A DNA stretch of 64,000 bases, taken from contig NZ_VFOA01000001.1 in assembly GCF_006715865.1 (NCBI RefSeq), positions 3,100,001 through 3,164,000 on the forward strand. The letters are read 5' to 3'. Below the pieces are notes generated by a model, which worked only from the letters and a program-made list of their open reading frames with translations, ran no database searches and had not been told where the DNA came from. Position 1 is the first letter of the stretch, and the number at the start of each line of letters is the position of its first letter. The position numbers and the translations under genes are program-made. This document shows, piece by piece, positions 18,087-27,900 of the stretch. The DNA is from Cellulomonas sp. SLBN-39. GTDB taxonomy: Bacteria > Actinomycetota > Actinomycetes > Actinomycetales > Cellulomonadaceae.

Positions 18087-19325
18087 TCAGTCGCTCGCCG
18101 AGGACCACAGGGTCGAGCCGTCGGCGGCTCGGACGTGGGCCGTGGGGGTGCCGGTCAGGTCGAGGTCCACGTCGAGGTGGTCGGACCCGTCGCGGGCGGT
18201 CGAGCGGTACGTGCAGCGGGCGTTCTCGACCGCGAGCACCCGCGTCCGGGCGTCGACGAGCCACGGATGGCGGCGGCGCAGACCGATGAGCTGCTGGTGG
18301 GCGCGCAGCACGTGGGTGCCCCAGGGGGCGAGGTCGGCGGGGTCGTCGGGGAACGCCGGGCGGACGGCGTCGTCGCCGCCGACGCGGTCCTCCTTGACGC
18401 CGGTGAAGCCGTGCTCGTCGCCGGCGTAGACGGACGGCACGCCCGCGAGGGTCATGAGCACGGCCGCCGCGACGACGGCGCCGTCCTGGCCCACGCGGCT
18501 GGCGATGCGCGTCACGTCGTGGTTGCCGACGAACGTCTGCGGGACGAAGTGGTCCAGGAGGGCGTCGTGCCGGCCCAGCGTCCAGGCCAGCTCGTGCGGG
18601 TTGCGGTCGACGAGGCTGGACCAGACGGCCTTCCACAGCTCGTACTGCGTGACCGTGTCGACGCCGCTGGCCTCGACGAACGCCGGGTAGTCCCCGTGGA
18701 TGACCTCGCCGAGCACCCAGACGTCGGGGTGCGCGGCGCGCACGCGGGGGAGGACCTGCGCCCAGAACGCGGGGTCGACCGAGTAGGCCGCGTCCAGGCG
18801 CCAGCCGTCGGCGCCGCGGTCGAGCCACCAGGTCATGACGTCGACGACGAGGTCCACGGTCGCCGGGTGCGTGTGGTCGAGGCGCACGAGCTGGTCGTGG
18901 CCCTCGAACACCCGCAGGCGCGGGCCGCCGGGTGCGTCCCGGTCGAGGTCCACGACGTCGCCGTCGGGCTCGCCGCGCAGCGCCGCGGCGACGGCGGGGT
19001 GGTCGCGGCCGACGTGGCTGAAGACGCCGTCGAGCACGACGCGCAGCCCGCGCGCGTGGCACGCGGTGATCAGGTCGTCCAGGTCGCGGTCGCCGCCGAG
19101 GCGCGGGTCCACGGCGCGGTGGTCGAGGGTGTCGTACCCGTGGGTCGAGGAGCGGAAGACCGGTCCGAGCAGGAGGCCGGACGCTCCGAGCCCGACCGCG
19201 TGGTCGAGCCACCCGAGCAGGCGGCGCAGGCGCGGGCCGGGGGAGGGGTCGGGCTCGTGGACGGGGGCCCCGCAGAAGCCGAGCGGGTAGACGTGCCACA
19301 GGACGGCGTGCTCGACCCAGCCCAC
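18087..19325 (-). CDS. GH13-family alpha-amylase/glycosidase
   Basis: 412 residues with no signal peptide, so intracellular. It is a TIM-barrel alpha-glucan hydrolase/transferase with the GH13 regions visible in order: VLDGVFSHVG (about 95), GWRLDAA with the nucleophile Asp (about 175), VLGEVIHG with the acid/base Glu (about 206), and VGNHDV with the third carboxylate (about 269). A small C-terminal beta domain ends the protein. GTG 19325 is preceded by GGAGG at 5 nt. It is shorter than secreted amylases and resembles cyclomaltodextrinase- or trehalose-type enzymes; the exact substrate cannot be told. It is divergent from a TetR gene, with an operator-like dyad between them. Confidence 0.88.
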   Translation of the reverse strand: MGWVEHAVLWHVYPLGFCGAPVHEPDPSPGPRLRRLLGWLDHAVGLGASGLLLGPVFRSSTHGYDTLDHRAVDPRLGGDRDLDDLITACHARGLRVVLDGVFSHVGRDHPAVAAALRGEPDGDVVDLDRDAPGGPRLRVFEGHDQLVRLDHTHPATVDLVVDVMTWWLDRGADGWRLDAAYSVDPAFWAQVLPRVRAAHPDVWVLGEVIHGDYPAFVEASGVDTVTQYELWKAVWSSLVDRNPHELAWTLGRHDALLDHFVPQTFVGNHDVTRIASRVGQDGAVVAAAVLMTLAGVPSVYAGDEHGFTGVKEDRVGGDDAVRPAFPDDPADLAPWGTHVLRAHQQLIGLRRRHPWLVDARTRVLAVENARCTYRSTARDGSDHLDVDLDLTGTPTAHVRAADGSTLWSSASD

Positions 19326-19335
19326 GGGTACCTCC

Positions 19336-19354
19336 TACTGAGTTGATCTCACTA
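19336..19354. promoter_or_regulatory. TetR-type operator candidate between amylase and regulator
   Basis: The imperfect dyad TACTGAG-TTGAT-CTCACTA (6 of 7 arm positions paired) resembles TTAGTGAG-type TetR operators. It overlaps the amylase ribosome-binding/leader region and lies about 25 nt upstream of the TetR -10, so it could control both genes. Confidence 0.5.
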
Positions 19355-19379
19355 ACGGGTCCACCGTACCCCCCGGTCG

Positions 19380-19385
19380 TAAGGT
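19380..19385 (+). promoter_or_regulatory. -10 hexamer for leaderless TetR transcript
   Basis: TAAGGT, 6 nt before the GTG at 19392, with no Shine-Dalgarno. Confidence 0.55.
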
Positions 19386-19391
19386 GTGCCA

Positions 19392-20000
19392 GTGACACGA
19401 CGCGACGCCCGCCCGCGCCGCCGCCTGGACCCGCAGGAGCGCCGCGAGGCCCTGCTCACCGCCGCGGCCGACGTCTTCGCCGGTCAGGGCTACGCCGCGG
19501 CCACGATGGGGGCGGTCGCCGCCGCCGCGGACGCGTCCGAGGCGCTGGTCTACCGGTACTTCGCCGGCAAGGACGAGCTGTACGCCGCGGTGCTCGCACG
19601 GGAGGTCGACGCGCTCGTCGCCGCCGAGGAGCGGGCGCTGTCCGCCCTGCACCCGGGGGTGCCCGTGCGCGACCGCGTCCGGGCCGTCGTGCTGACCCGT
19701 CTCGACCGTGCCGCGGCCGACCCCGACGCCTGGCTGCGGCACGTCCGGCACCCCGCCGCCGAGCCGGTCGCCGCCGGGGTCGTGCGGGCCCGCGCCCACA
19801 CCGAGCGGGTGGCACGCGTCGGCGCCCTGCTCGTGCCGCGCGCCGACGCCCGGCACGCGTACGCGGTCCCGGGCTGGCTCGCGTTCGTCGACGCCGCCTG
19901 CGAGCGGTGGGCCGAGCAGGGCTGCCCGCCCGACGACCGGTGGCCGCTCGTCGAGGCCTGCCTCGGCGCGCTCGAGGGCGCGCTGGGCGACTGGGGCTGA
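19392..20000 (+). CDS. TetR/AcrR-family transcriptional regulator
   Basis: 202 residues. The N-terminal helix-turn-helix (about residues 15-62) reads ALLTAAADVFAGQGYAAATMGAVAAAADASEALVYRYFAGKDELY, in classic TetR form. The C-terminal ligand domain is Ala/Arg-rich and not recognisable. The GTG at 19392 fits a leaderless start; a GTG 6 nt earlier is possible. It is divergent from the GH13 gene and most likely represses it or itself through the dyad at 19336-19354. It converges tail-to-tail with a second TetR gene 9 nt away. Confidence 0.9.
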   Translation: MTRRDARPRRRLDPQERREALLTAAADVFAGQGYAAATMGAVAAAADASEALVYRYFAGKDELYAAVLAREVDALVAAEERALSALHPGVPVRDRVRAVVLTRLDRAAADPDAWLRHVRHPAAEPVAAGVVRARAHTERVARVGALLVPRADARHAYAVPGWLAFVDAACERWAEQGCPPDDRWPLVEACLGALEGALGDWG

Positions 20001-20009
20001 GCCCCGCGC

Positions 20010-20690
20010 TCACGCGTCGGTGACGCCTCCCCGCGCACCGGCCGTCGCCCCCGCGTGCAACGAGGCGATCGCGTCCAGCACGAGCTGCAGCCCCACCTCG
20101 AACTCGTCGCCGAACGCGTACCCGTCGCGGACCCGCTCGCGCGCGAACCGCACGAGGTGCGGGTACGCCCCTTCGGGCAGGGCGGTCACGATCTCGTCCG
20201 CGAGGTCGGTGGCCTGCGCGTCGTCGAACGGCAGCGTCGACTCCTGCAGCACGAACCCGTAGACGAACGCGTCCAGCAGCGCGTACGCGTGCCCCGCCGC
20301 CGGGACGTCGAAGCCTGCGTCGAGGAGCGTGCCGAGCACGGCGTCGTGGTGCGCGAGCGAGACCGGTCCCGGCGAGCGCCGGCTCTCGAGCAGCACCAGC
20401 GCCCAGGGGTGGGCGCGCAGCACCTCGCGGGCGGACCGGCACCGGACCGCGAGCGCGTCGCGCCACGGCGCTCCCGACGGCGGTGGCGCGACCTGGGCGA
20501 GCACCTCCTCGACCAGCAGGCCGAGCAGGGCGTCCTTGTGCGGGATGTGGTGGTACACGGCCATGGGGCGCACGCCGAGCCGCTCGGCCAGCGCGCGCAT
20601 GGTCAGCGCGGCGAGGCCGTGCTCGTCCGCGAGGGCCGTGGCGGCCTGGACCGCGCGCTCGCGGGTCAGCGGTGCGCGTCGCGCCGTCAT
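20010..20690 (-). CDS. TetR-family regulator (TetR_C_1-like)
   Basis: 226 residues. HTH at about 8-55 (AVQAATALADEHGLAALTMRALAERLGVRPMAVYHHIPHKDALL), with the VYHHIP recognition helix of the tetracycline-repressor-like subgroup. The C-terminal half is helical and ends near RDGYAFGDEFEVGLQLVLD, like that subgroup. GGGAGG lies 5 nt before the ATG. TAGACT on the minus strand (20717-20722) is a plausible -10. It is divergent from an oxidoreductase across a doubled 11-bp operator. Confidence 0.9.
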   Translation of the reverse strand: MTARRAPLTRERAVQAATALADEHGLAALTMRALAERLGVRPMAVYHHIPHKDALLGLLVEEVLAQVAPPPSGAPWRDALAVRCRSAREVLRAHPWALVLLESRRSPGPVSLAHHDAVLGTLLDAGFDVPAAGHAYALLDAFVYGFVLQESTLPFDDAQATDLADEIVTALPEGAYPHLVRFARERVRDGYAFGDEFEVGLQLVLDAIASLHAGATAGARGGVTDA

Positions 20691-20731
20691 GCAGCCTCCC
20701 GGTGTCTGGCGCGCCCAGTCTAGGGCGTGCT

Positions 20732-20757
20732 GTACTTAGTACGTTCGTACTTAGTAC
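20732..20757. promoter_or_regulatory. Doubled 11-bp palindromic operator (TetR)
   Basis: GTACTTAGTAC occurs twice (20732-20742 and 20747-20757), separated by GTTC. Each copy is itself an inverted repeat (GTAC-TTA-GTAC). It is the only AT-rich patch in the neighbourhood and lies between the TetR -10 and the oxidoreductase gene, so binding could shut both promoters. Confidence 0.75.
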
Positions 20758-20802
20758 AGGCGAGGTCGGGCGCGACGCGGGCACCGACGAGAGGTGGGCA
20801 CG

Positions 20803-21846
20803 ATGACGGAGCAGGCGCAGCGCCCTGACGCGCAGGGCGACGCACGGTCGGGGGGCACGATGCGCGCGGCGGTGCAGGACTCCTACACCGGACCCTGGCG
20901 CACGGCCGACGTGCCCGTGCCGGTCCCGGGTGCCGGCGAGGTGCTCGTACGCGTCGAGGCGGCGGGGGTCGACCGGGGCACCTGGCACCTGGCGGCGGGC
21001 GAGCCCTACCTCGTGCGCCCGTTCTTCGGCGTGCGGGGTCCGCGCCGGCCGGTGCCCGGGCGTGACCTGTCCGGCGTCGTCGTCGCCGTCGGCCCCGGCG
21101 TCACCCGCATCGCCGTGGGCGACCGGGTCCTCGGGGTCGGCCGCGGTGCGTTCGCCGAGCTCGCCGTGGCGCCCGAGCGCACGCTGGTGCCCGTCCCTGC
21201 CGGCCCCCACGGGCTGACCGGCGTGGAGGCCGCCGCGCTGCCGACGTCGGGGCAGACCGCCTGGCAGGCCCTGCACACCGCCGGCCGCGTCGAGGCGGGG
21301 CAGCGGGTGCTGGTGCTCGGGGCGTCCGGCGGGGTCGGCACCTTCGCCGTCCAGGTCGCCCTGGCCGCGGGCGCCGTGGTCACCGCCGTGACGAGCGCCG
21401 CCAAGGCGGACGTGGCGCGGGCCCTGCACGCCGACCACGTCGTCACCCACGACGTCGACGGCGACGGACCGCTGCTCGACGCCCCCCACGACCTGGTCGT
21501 CGACGTCGGCGGGTGCCGGCCGGTGGGCCTCCTGCGCCGGCTGACGACCCGCGACGGGACGGTCGTCGTGGTCGGCGGCGAGTCCGGCGGGCGGTGGACC
21601 TCGGGCTACGAGCGCCTGCTGCGCGTCGCGGCGGTGAACCCGTTCGTCCCGCAGCGCCTCGTCCCGCTCACGGCCCGGGACGACGCGCAGGACCTGGCCC
21701 GGCTCGTCGCGCTCGTCGAGGAGGGCCTGCTGCGGCCGGTGGTCGACCGCGTCGAGCCCCTCGACCGGGCCCAGGACGCCGTCGCCCACGTCGGTGCGGG
21801 GCGCGCACGTGGCAAGGTGGTCGTGCGCGTCGGCCCGACCGGCTGA
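20803..21846 (+). CDS. Zinc-independent MDR-family NAD(P)-dependent alcohol/quinone oxidoreductase
   Basis: 347 residues of the medium-chain dehydrogenase/reductase superfamily, quinone-oxidoreductase-like. There is a GroES-like N-terminal domain (GAGEVLVRVEAAGVDRGTWHL) and a Rossmann domain with VLVLGASGGVGTFAVQVA (about residue 165). No structural-zinc cysteine cluster is seen. ATG 20803 has GAGAGG upstream. It is divergent from a TetR gene and is the likely target, as in reactive-aldehyde or drug-inducible pairs. The inducer is unknown. Confidence 0.87.
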   Translation: MTEQAQRPDAQGDARSGGTMRAAVQDSYTGPWRTADVPVPVPGAGEVLVRVEAAGVDRGTWHLAAGEPYLVRPFFGVRGPRRPVPGRDLSGVVVAVGPGVTRIAVGDRVLGVGRGAFAELAVAPERTLVPVPAGPHGLTGVEAAALPTSGQTAWQALHTAGRVEAGQRVLVLGASGGVGTFAVQVALAAGAVVTAVTSAAKADVARALHADHVVTHDVDGDGPLLDAPHDLVVDVGGCRPVGLLRRLTTRDGTVVVVGGESGGRWTSGYERLLRVAAVNPFVPQRLVPLTARDDAQDLARLVALVEEGLLRPVVDRVEPLDRAQDAVAHVGAGRARGKVVVRVGPTG

Positions 21847-21927
21847 CGCCGGCCACGCCCGGCGGCCCGCCCCCGGCTCCCCCCGAGCCCGGGCCGGCCG
21901 CTCCGGGCCCCGACGGACGGAGGCGTG

Positions 21928-22911
21928 ATGACCACGACCGAGGCGGGCCCCGAGCTCGCGCTGTGCCCCGCCGGTGCGCGCCCCGGCGTGCAGGTCCTCG
22001 CCCCGCGCGACGTGCCGCTGGGCGGGCCGCGGGCCATGGCCGTGCGCCGCACGCTCCCGCACCGGGACCGGTCCTTCGTCGGCGCCTGGTGCTTCGTCGA
22101 CCACTACGGCCCCGACGACGTCGCCGCGACCGGCGGCATGGACGTCCCCCCGCACCCGCACACGGGTCTGGCGACCGTCTCGTGGCTCTTCGAGGGCGAG
22201 ATCGAGCACCGCGACTCCGGGGGCGTGCACGCCGTCGTGCGCCCCGGCGAGGTCAACCTCATGACCGCCGGCCACGGCATCGCGCACTCCGAGGTGTCCA
22301 CGCCCGGCACCGCACGCCTGCACGGCGTGCAGCTGTGGGTCGTGCTGCCCGCGTCCGCACGGGACGGCGAGCGGGGCTTCCAGCACCACGCCGCGCCGCT
22401 GGTCGACCTCGCGCCCGGCGTGCGCGGCCGCGTCTTCGTCGGGTCGTTCGCGGGGCACGCCTCGCCCGTGCGCACCGCCACACCGCTGCTCGGCGTCGAG
22501 GTGCACCTCGACGCCGGGACCCGCTGGGCGGCCCCGGTCGACCCGGCCCACGAGCACGCCCTCCTGCTGGACCGGGGGAGCGTCACGCTGGCGGGGACGA
22601 CGCTCGCGCCCGGAGACCTCGGCGTGGTCGACGCGGGGCCGGGCGTCCTGGAGGTCGTCGCGCACGAGCCGGTCCGTGCCGTCCTGCTCGGCGGGGCGCC
22701 CTTCGAGGAGGAGGTCGTCATGTGGTGGAACTTCATCGCCCCGACGCACGACGACGTCGTCGCCGCCCGCGACGCCTGGCAGGCGCGCTCGGCCCGGTTC
22801 GGGCAGGTGCCGGGGTGGGACCGGGAGCCCGGGTGGCTGCCTGCCCCCCAGATCCCGCCCGTCCGGCTGCGCCCGCGCGGCCGCTCCGGGCGCGGCGGGC
22901 CGCCCGCCTGA
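21928..22911 (+). CDS. Pirin family protein
   Basis: 327 residues, a bicupin. The N-terminal cupin keeps the pirin metal ligands (PHPHTG near residue 73; HRDSGG; TAGHGIAHSE near 115), consistent with an iron-binding quercetinase-like or regulatory pirin. The C-terminal cupin is followed by 'MWWNFIAPTHDD', a common actinobacterial pirin ending. ATG 21928 is preferred over the adjacent GTG because GGAGG lies 4 nt before it. It may be cotranscribed with the oxidoreductase 81 nt upstream. Confidence 0.9.
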   Translation: MTTTEAGPELALCPAGARPGVQVLAPRDVPLGGPRAMAVRRTLPHRDRSFVGAWCFVDHYGPDDVAATGGMDVPPHPHTGLATVSWLFEGEIEHRDSGGVHAVVRPGEVNLMTAGHGIAHSEVSTPGTARLHGVQLWVVLPASARDGERGFQHHAAPLVDLAPGVRGRVFVGSFAGHASPVRTATPLLGVEVHLDAGTRWAAPVDPAHEHALLLDRGSVTLAGTTLAPGDLGVVDAGPGVLEVVAHEPVRAVLLGGAPFEEEVVMWWNFIAPTHDDVVAARDAWQARSARFGQVPGWDREPGWLPAPQIPPVRLRPRGRSGRGGPPA

Positions 22912-22925
22912 CGTCCTGCCGGGCC

Positions 22926-22956
22926 GGTCCGTGATCCGCCAGCCGGATCACGGACC
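22926..22956. terminator. Perfect 13-bp hairpin between pirin and ppc
   Basis: Arms 22926-22938 and 22944-22956 enclose the loop CCAGC. There is no T-run after it, so it may terminate the pirin transcript or act as an operator just upstream of the ppc -10 (22978). Confidence 0.6.
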
Positions 22957-22977
22957 CGCGCACGGGTGACGTTCCTC

Positions 22978-22983
22978 TACGGT
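22978..22983 (+). promoter_or_regulatory. -10 hexamer for leaderless ppc
   Basis: TACGGT, 7 nt before the GTG at 22991, with no Shine-Dalgarno. Confidence 0.55.
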
Positions 22984-22990
22984 GGGGCCC

Positions 22991-25666
<2,676 letters not shown>

Positions 25667-25680
25667 GCCGTCCCGTCCCT

Positions 25681-25713
25681 CGTCCCCGCCCGGCCCTGGT
25701 CCCGGCGGGGACG
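25681..25713. terminator. Bidirectional hairpin between ppc and NUDIX gene
   Basis: Arms CGTCCCCGCC (25681-25690) and GGCGGGGACG (25704-25713) lie between two convergent genes. Confidence 0.65.
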
Positions 25714-25739
25714 GGGACGCCGTGCCGAGGCGGGAGGCG

Positions 25740-26276
25740 TCAGGACGGCAGGGAGACGAACGGCGGCGGGGTCGTGCCGGCGGCGAGCGCGTCGAGCACC
25801 AGCCGCTCGTGCGGCACGACCTGCGCCGGCAGCGACCGCAGCGGCCACCAGCGCACCTGCTCGGCCTTGTCGGGCTCGCGCAGCACGGGCTCGCCCGTCC
25901 AGTCCTCGACGACGAAGAAGGCGTCGAGGCGCTGCTCCACGGGCGGGCCGGTGCGCTCGAACCGGTGCAGCGCCGTCAGCGGGCGCAGCGCGCCCGGGGC
26001 GACCGTGACGCCGGCCTCCTCGCGCGCCTCGCGGACCGCGGCCTCGTGCACGGACTCTCCGGGGTCGACGTGCCCGGCGAGCGTCGCCCACCAGCCGTCG
26101 CGGTACCCGGTGCCGCGACGCAGCTGCAGCAGCACCTCGGGGCCGTCGGGGCCGTGGCGCAGGAGCACGACGTAGGCGGCGGCGACGAGCAGCGTCCGCC
26201 CGGCGGCGTGGTCGTCGGGCGCGTACCGCTGCGCGTGCTGCGAGGGGTCGTGCGGCGGGGGTGCGGTGGCCGGCAT
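25740..26276 (-). CDS. NUDIX hydrolase
   Basis: 178 residues with a complete Nudix box (GHVDPGESVHEAAVREAREE, about 68-90), which binds the metal for pyrophosphate-bond hydrolysis of a nucleoside-diphosphate derivative. The following ADAFFVVEDW-like strand and 'EQVRWWPL' resemble the ADP-ribose/housecleaning NUDIX group common in actinobacteria. The substrate is unassigned. No Shine-Dalgarno is present; CAGACT 7 nt upstream is a weak -10. Confidence 0.9.
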   Translation of the reverse strand: MPATAPPPHDPSQHAQRYAPDDHAAGRTLLVAAAYVVLLRHGPDGPEVLLQLRRGTGYRDGWWATLAGHVDPGESVHEAAVREAREEAGVTVAPGALRPLTALHRFERTGPPVEQRLDAFFVVEDWTGEPVLREPDKAEQVRWWPLRSLPAQVVPHERLVLDALAAGTTPPPFVSLPS

Positions 26277-26300
26277 GGCGGGCAGTCTGGCACGGCGGCG

Positions 26301-26696
26301 TCAGCACGTGCCGTCGGTGTGCAGGAGCTCCCACACGTGGCCGTCGGGGTCGGCGACCGTCCGCGCGTAGGTGCCCTGGTCGTCGAACGCCGGCCGGGGC
26401 TCGGTGCCGCCGAGCGCGAGGGCCAGCGCGGCGAGCGTGTTCACCTCGTGCCGCGAGCCCGCAGCCAGGCACATCATCACCTGCGTCGCTCCGCGCGCGT
26501 CGGGCACGGGGTGCGGCGCGTGCGCGGCGAAGCACGGGCGGGGGAGCACGACGAGGACGACGCCGGGCGCCAGCCGCACGGCGAGCGTGCGGGCGTCCGA
26601 GGACCGTGCGTCGACGCCGAAGCCGAGGCCGCCCCAGAAGCGCCGGGCCCGGTCGAGGTCGTGCGTCGGGAGGTTGACGACGACCATCCGGTCCAC
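26301..26696 (-). CDS. VOC (glyoxalase/bleomycin-resistance-like) protein
   Basis: 131 residues with the VOC start MVVVNLPTHDLDRARRFWGGLGF and the end YARTVADPDGHVWELLH, which supplies the usual metal-ligand glutamate. A first-strand histidine ligand is missing (NLP), so catalytic metal binding is doubtful. GGAGG lies 5 nt before the GTG at 26696. It is divergent from the ECF sigma gene and could be a target or partner of it. Confidence 0.82.
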   Translation of the reverse strand: MDRMVVVNLPTHDLDRARRFWGGLGFGVDARSSDARTLAVRLAPGVVLVVLPRPCFAAHAPHPVPDARGATQVMMCLAAGSRHEVNTLAALALALGGTEPRPAFDDQGTYARTVADPDGHVWELLHTDGTC

Positions 26697-26805
26697 GGGT
26701 GCCTCCTGCGGTGGGCGCGGTCCGCGGTGCGCGGGCGCAGGGGTACGGACCTGTCACGTCGTCGGGACTCGTCGGTCGGGGGTGGGCGATGTCGGACGGC
26801 GGCGC

Positions 26806-26811
26806 TACCGT
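26806..26811 (+). promoter_or_regulatory. -10 hexamer for leaderless sigma factor gene
   Basis: TACCGT, 6 nt before the GTG at 26818. Confidence 0.55.
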
Positions 26812-26817
26812 CGACGT

Positions 26818-27837
26818 GTGACGCTGACCACACCGCCGCCGCAGCCCTCCGCGCCCGACCCGCCGCCGACGTCGCCCGAGGAGTTCGCCGCCCGGCTCGC
26901 GCCGATGCGGCGCGAGATACTGGCGCACTGCTACCGCATGACCGGCTCGGTGCACGACGCCGAGGACGTGCTGCAGGAGACGTACCTGCGCGCGTGGCGC
27001 GCGATGCGCGGGTTCGAGAACCGGTCGTCGCTGCGCACCTGGATGTTCCGCATCGCCACCAACGCGTGCCTGACCCACCTCGACGGGCGCCGGCGCCGGC
27101 CGCTGCCCACCGGCATCGGCGCGCCGCCGGCCGACCCCCGCGACGAGCCGCGCGTGGACGCGGGCACGCCGTGGCTGGAGCCGCTGCCCGACGCGCTCGT
27201 GTGGTCCCACGCGCCGGCCGACCCCGCCGAGACGGTCGTGGACCGGGACACGGTGCGGCTCGCGTTCGTGGCGGCGCTGCAGCACCTGACGGCGCAGCAG
27301 CGTGCGGTGCTGCTGCTGCGCGACGTCCTGGCGTGGTCGGCCGCCGAGGTGGCCGAGGCGCTCGACCTCACAGTCGCGGGCGTGAACTCGACCCTGCAGC
27401 GGGCCCGTGCGCACATGGCGAACGTGCAGGACGTGACGCCGCTCGAGCCGACCGACCCGCGCCGTCGCCAGCTGCTGGAGCGGTACGTGGCGGCGTTCGA
27501 GGCGTACGACGTCGCCGCGATCGTGGACCTGCTCGCCGCCGACGTCGTCTGGGAGATGCCGCCGTACCCCGGCTGGTACTCCGGCCCGGCCGCCGTGGGC
27601 GAGCTCATCGCGACGTGGTGCCCGGCGACGGGCCCGGGGTCGATGCGGCTGGTGCCGACGGCGGCGAACGGGCTGCCCGCGTACGGCCTGTACATGCGCG
27701 ACGCGGACGGCGCGCACCGGGCGTTCCAGGTCCAGCAGGTCACGGTCGGCGAGGACGGCGTGCGGCACGTCACCGTGTGGTTCGGCGCGCCGCTGTTCGC
27801 CCGGTTCGGCCTGCCCGAGGTCCTCGACCCGGCCTGA
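26818..27837 (+). CDS. ECF sigma factor with C-terminal SnoaL-like domain (SigG-like)
   Basis: 339 residues. Sigma region 2 (about 35-100) includes ILAHCYRMTGSVHDAEDVLQ and the -10 recognition segment. Sigma region 4 (about 150-205) includes QQRAVLLLRDVLAWSAAEVAEAL. The C-terminal about 120 residues (LLERYVAAFEAYDVAAIVDL onward) form an NTF2/SnoaL-like domain, as in the M. tuberculosis SigG type. Such factors are controlled through this domain rather than by a separate anti-sigma factor, and none is encoded next door. The linker sequence (RPLPTGIG, WLEPLPD) is typical of the SigG group. Confidence 0.88.
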   Translation: MTLTTPPPQPSAPDPPPTSPEEFAARLAPMRREILAHCYRMTGSVHDAEDVLQETYLRAWRAMRGFENRSSLRTWMFRIATNACLTHLDGRRRRPLPTGIGAPPADPRDEPRVDAGTPWLEPLPDALVWSHAPADPAETVVDRDTVRLAFVAALQHLTAQQRAVLLLRDVLAWSAAEVAEALDLTVAGVNSTLQRARAHMANVQDVTPLEPTDPRRRQLLERYVAAFEAYDVAAIVDLLAADVVWEMPPYPGWYSGPAAVGELIATWCPATGPGSMRLVPTAANGLPAYGLYMRDADGAHRAFQVQQVTVGEDGVRHVTVWFGAPLFARFGLPEVLDPA

Positions 27838-27845
27838 GCACCGCG

Positions 27846-27878
27846 GCCGTGCCCCGCACCGGGTGGGCGGGGCACGGC
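27846..27878. terminator. Bidirectional 12-bp hairpin after the sigma factor gene
   Basis: Arms GCCGTGCCCCGC (27846-27857) and GCGGGGCACGGC (27867-27878) lie between convergent genes. Confidence 0.8.
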
Positions 27879-27900
27879 CTGTGCGGGGCACGGGGCCGGG

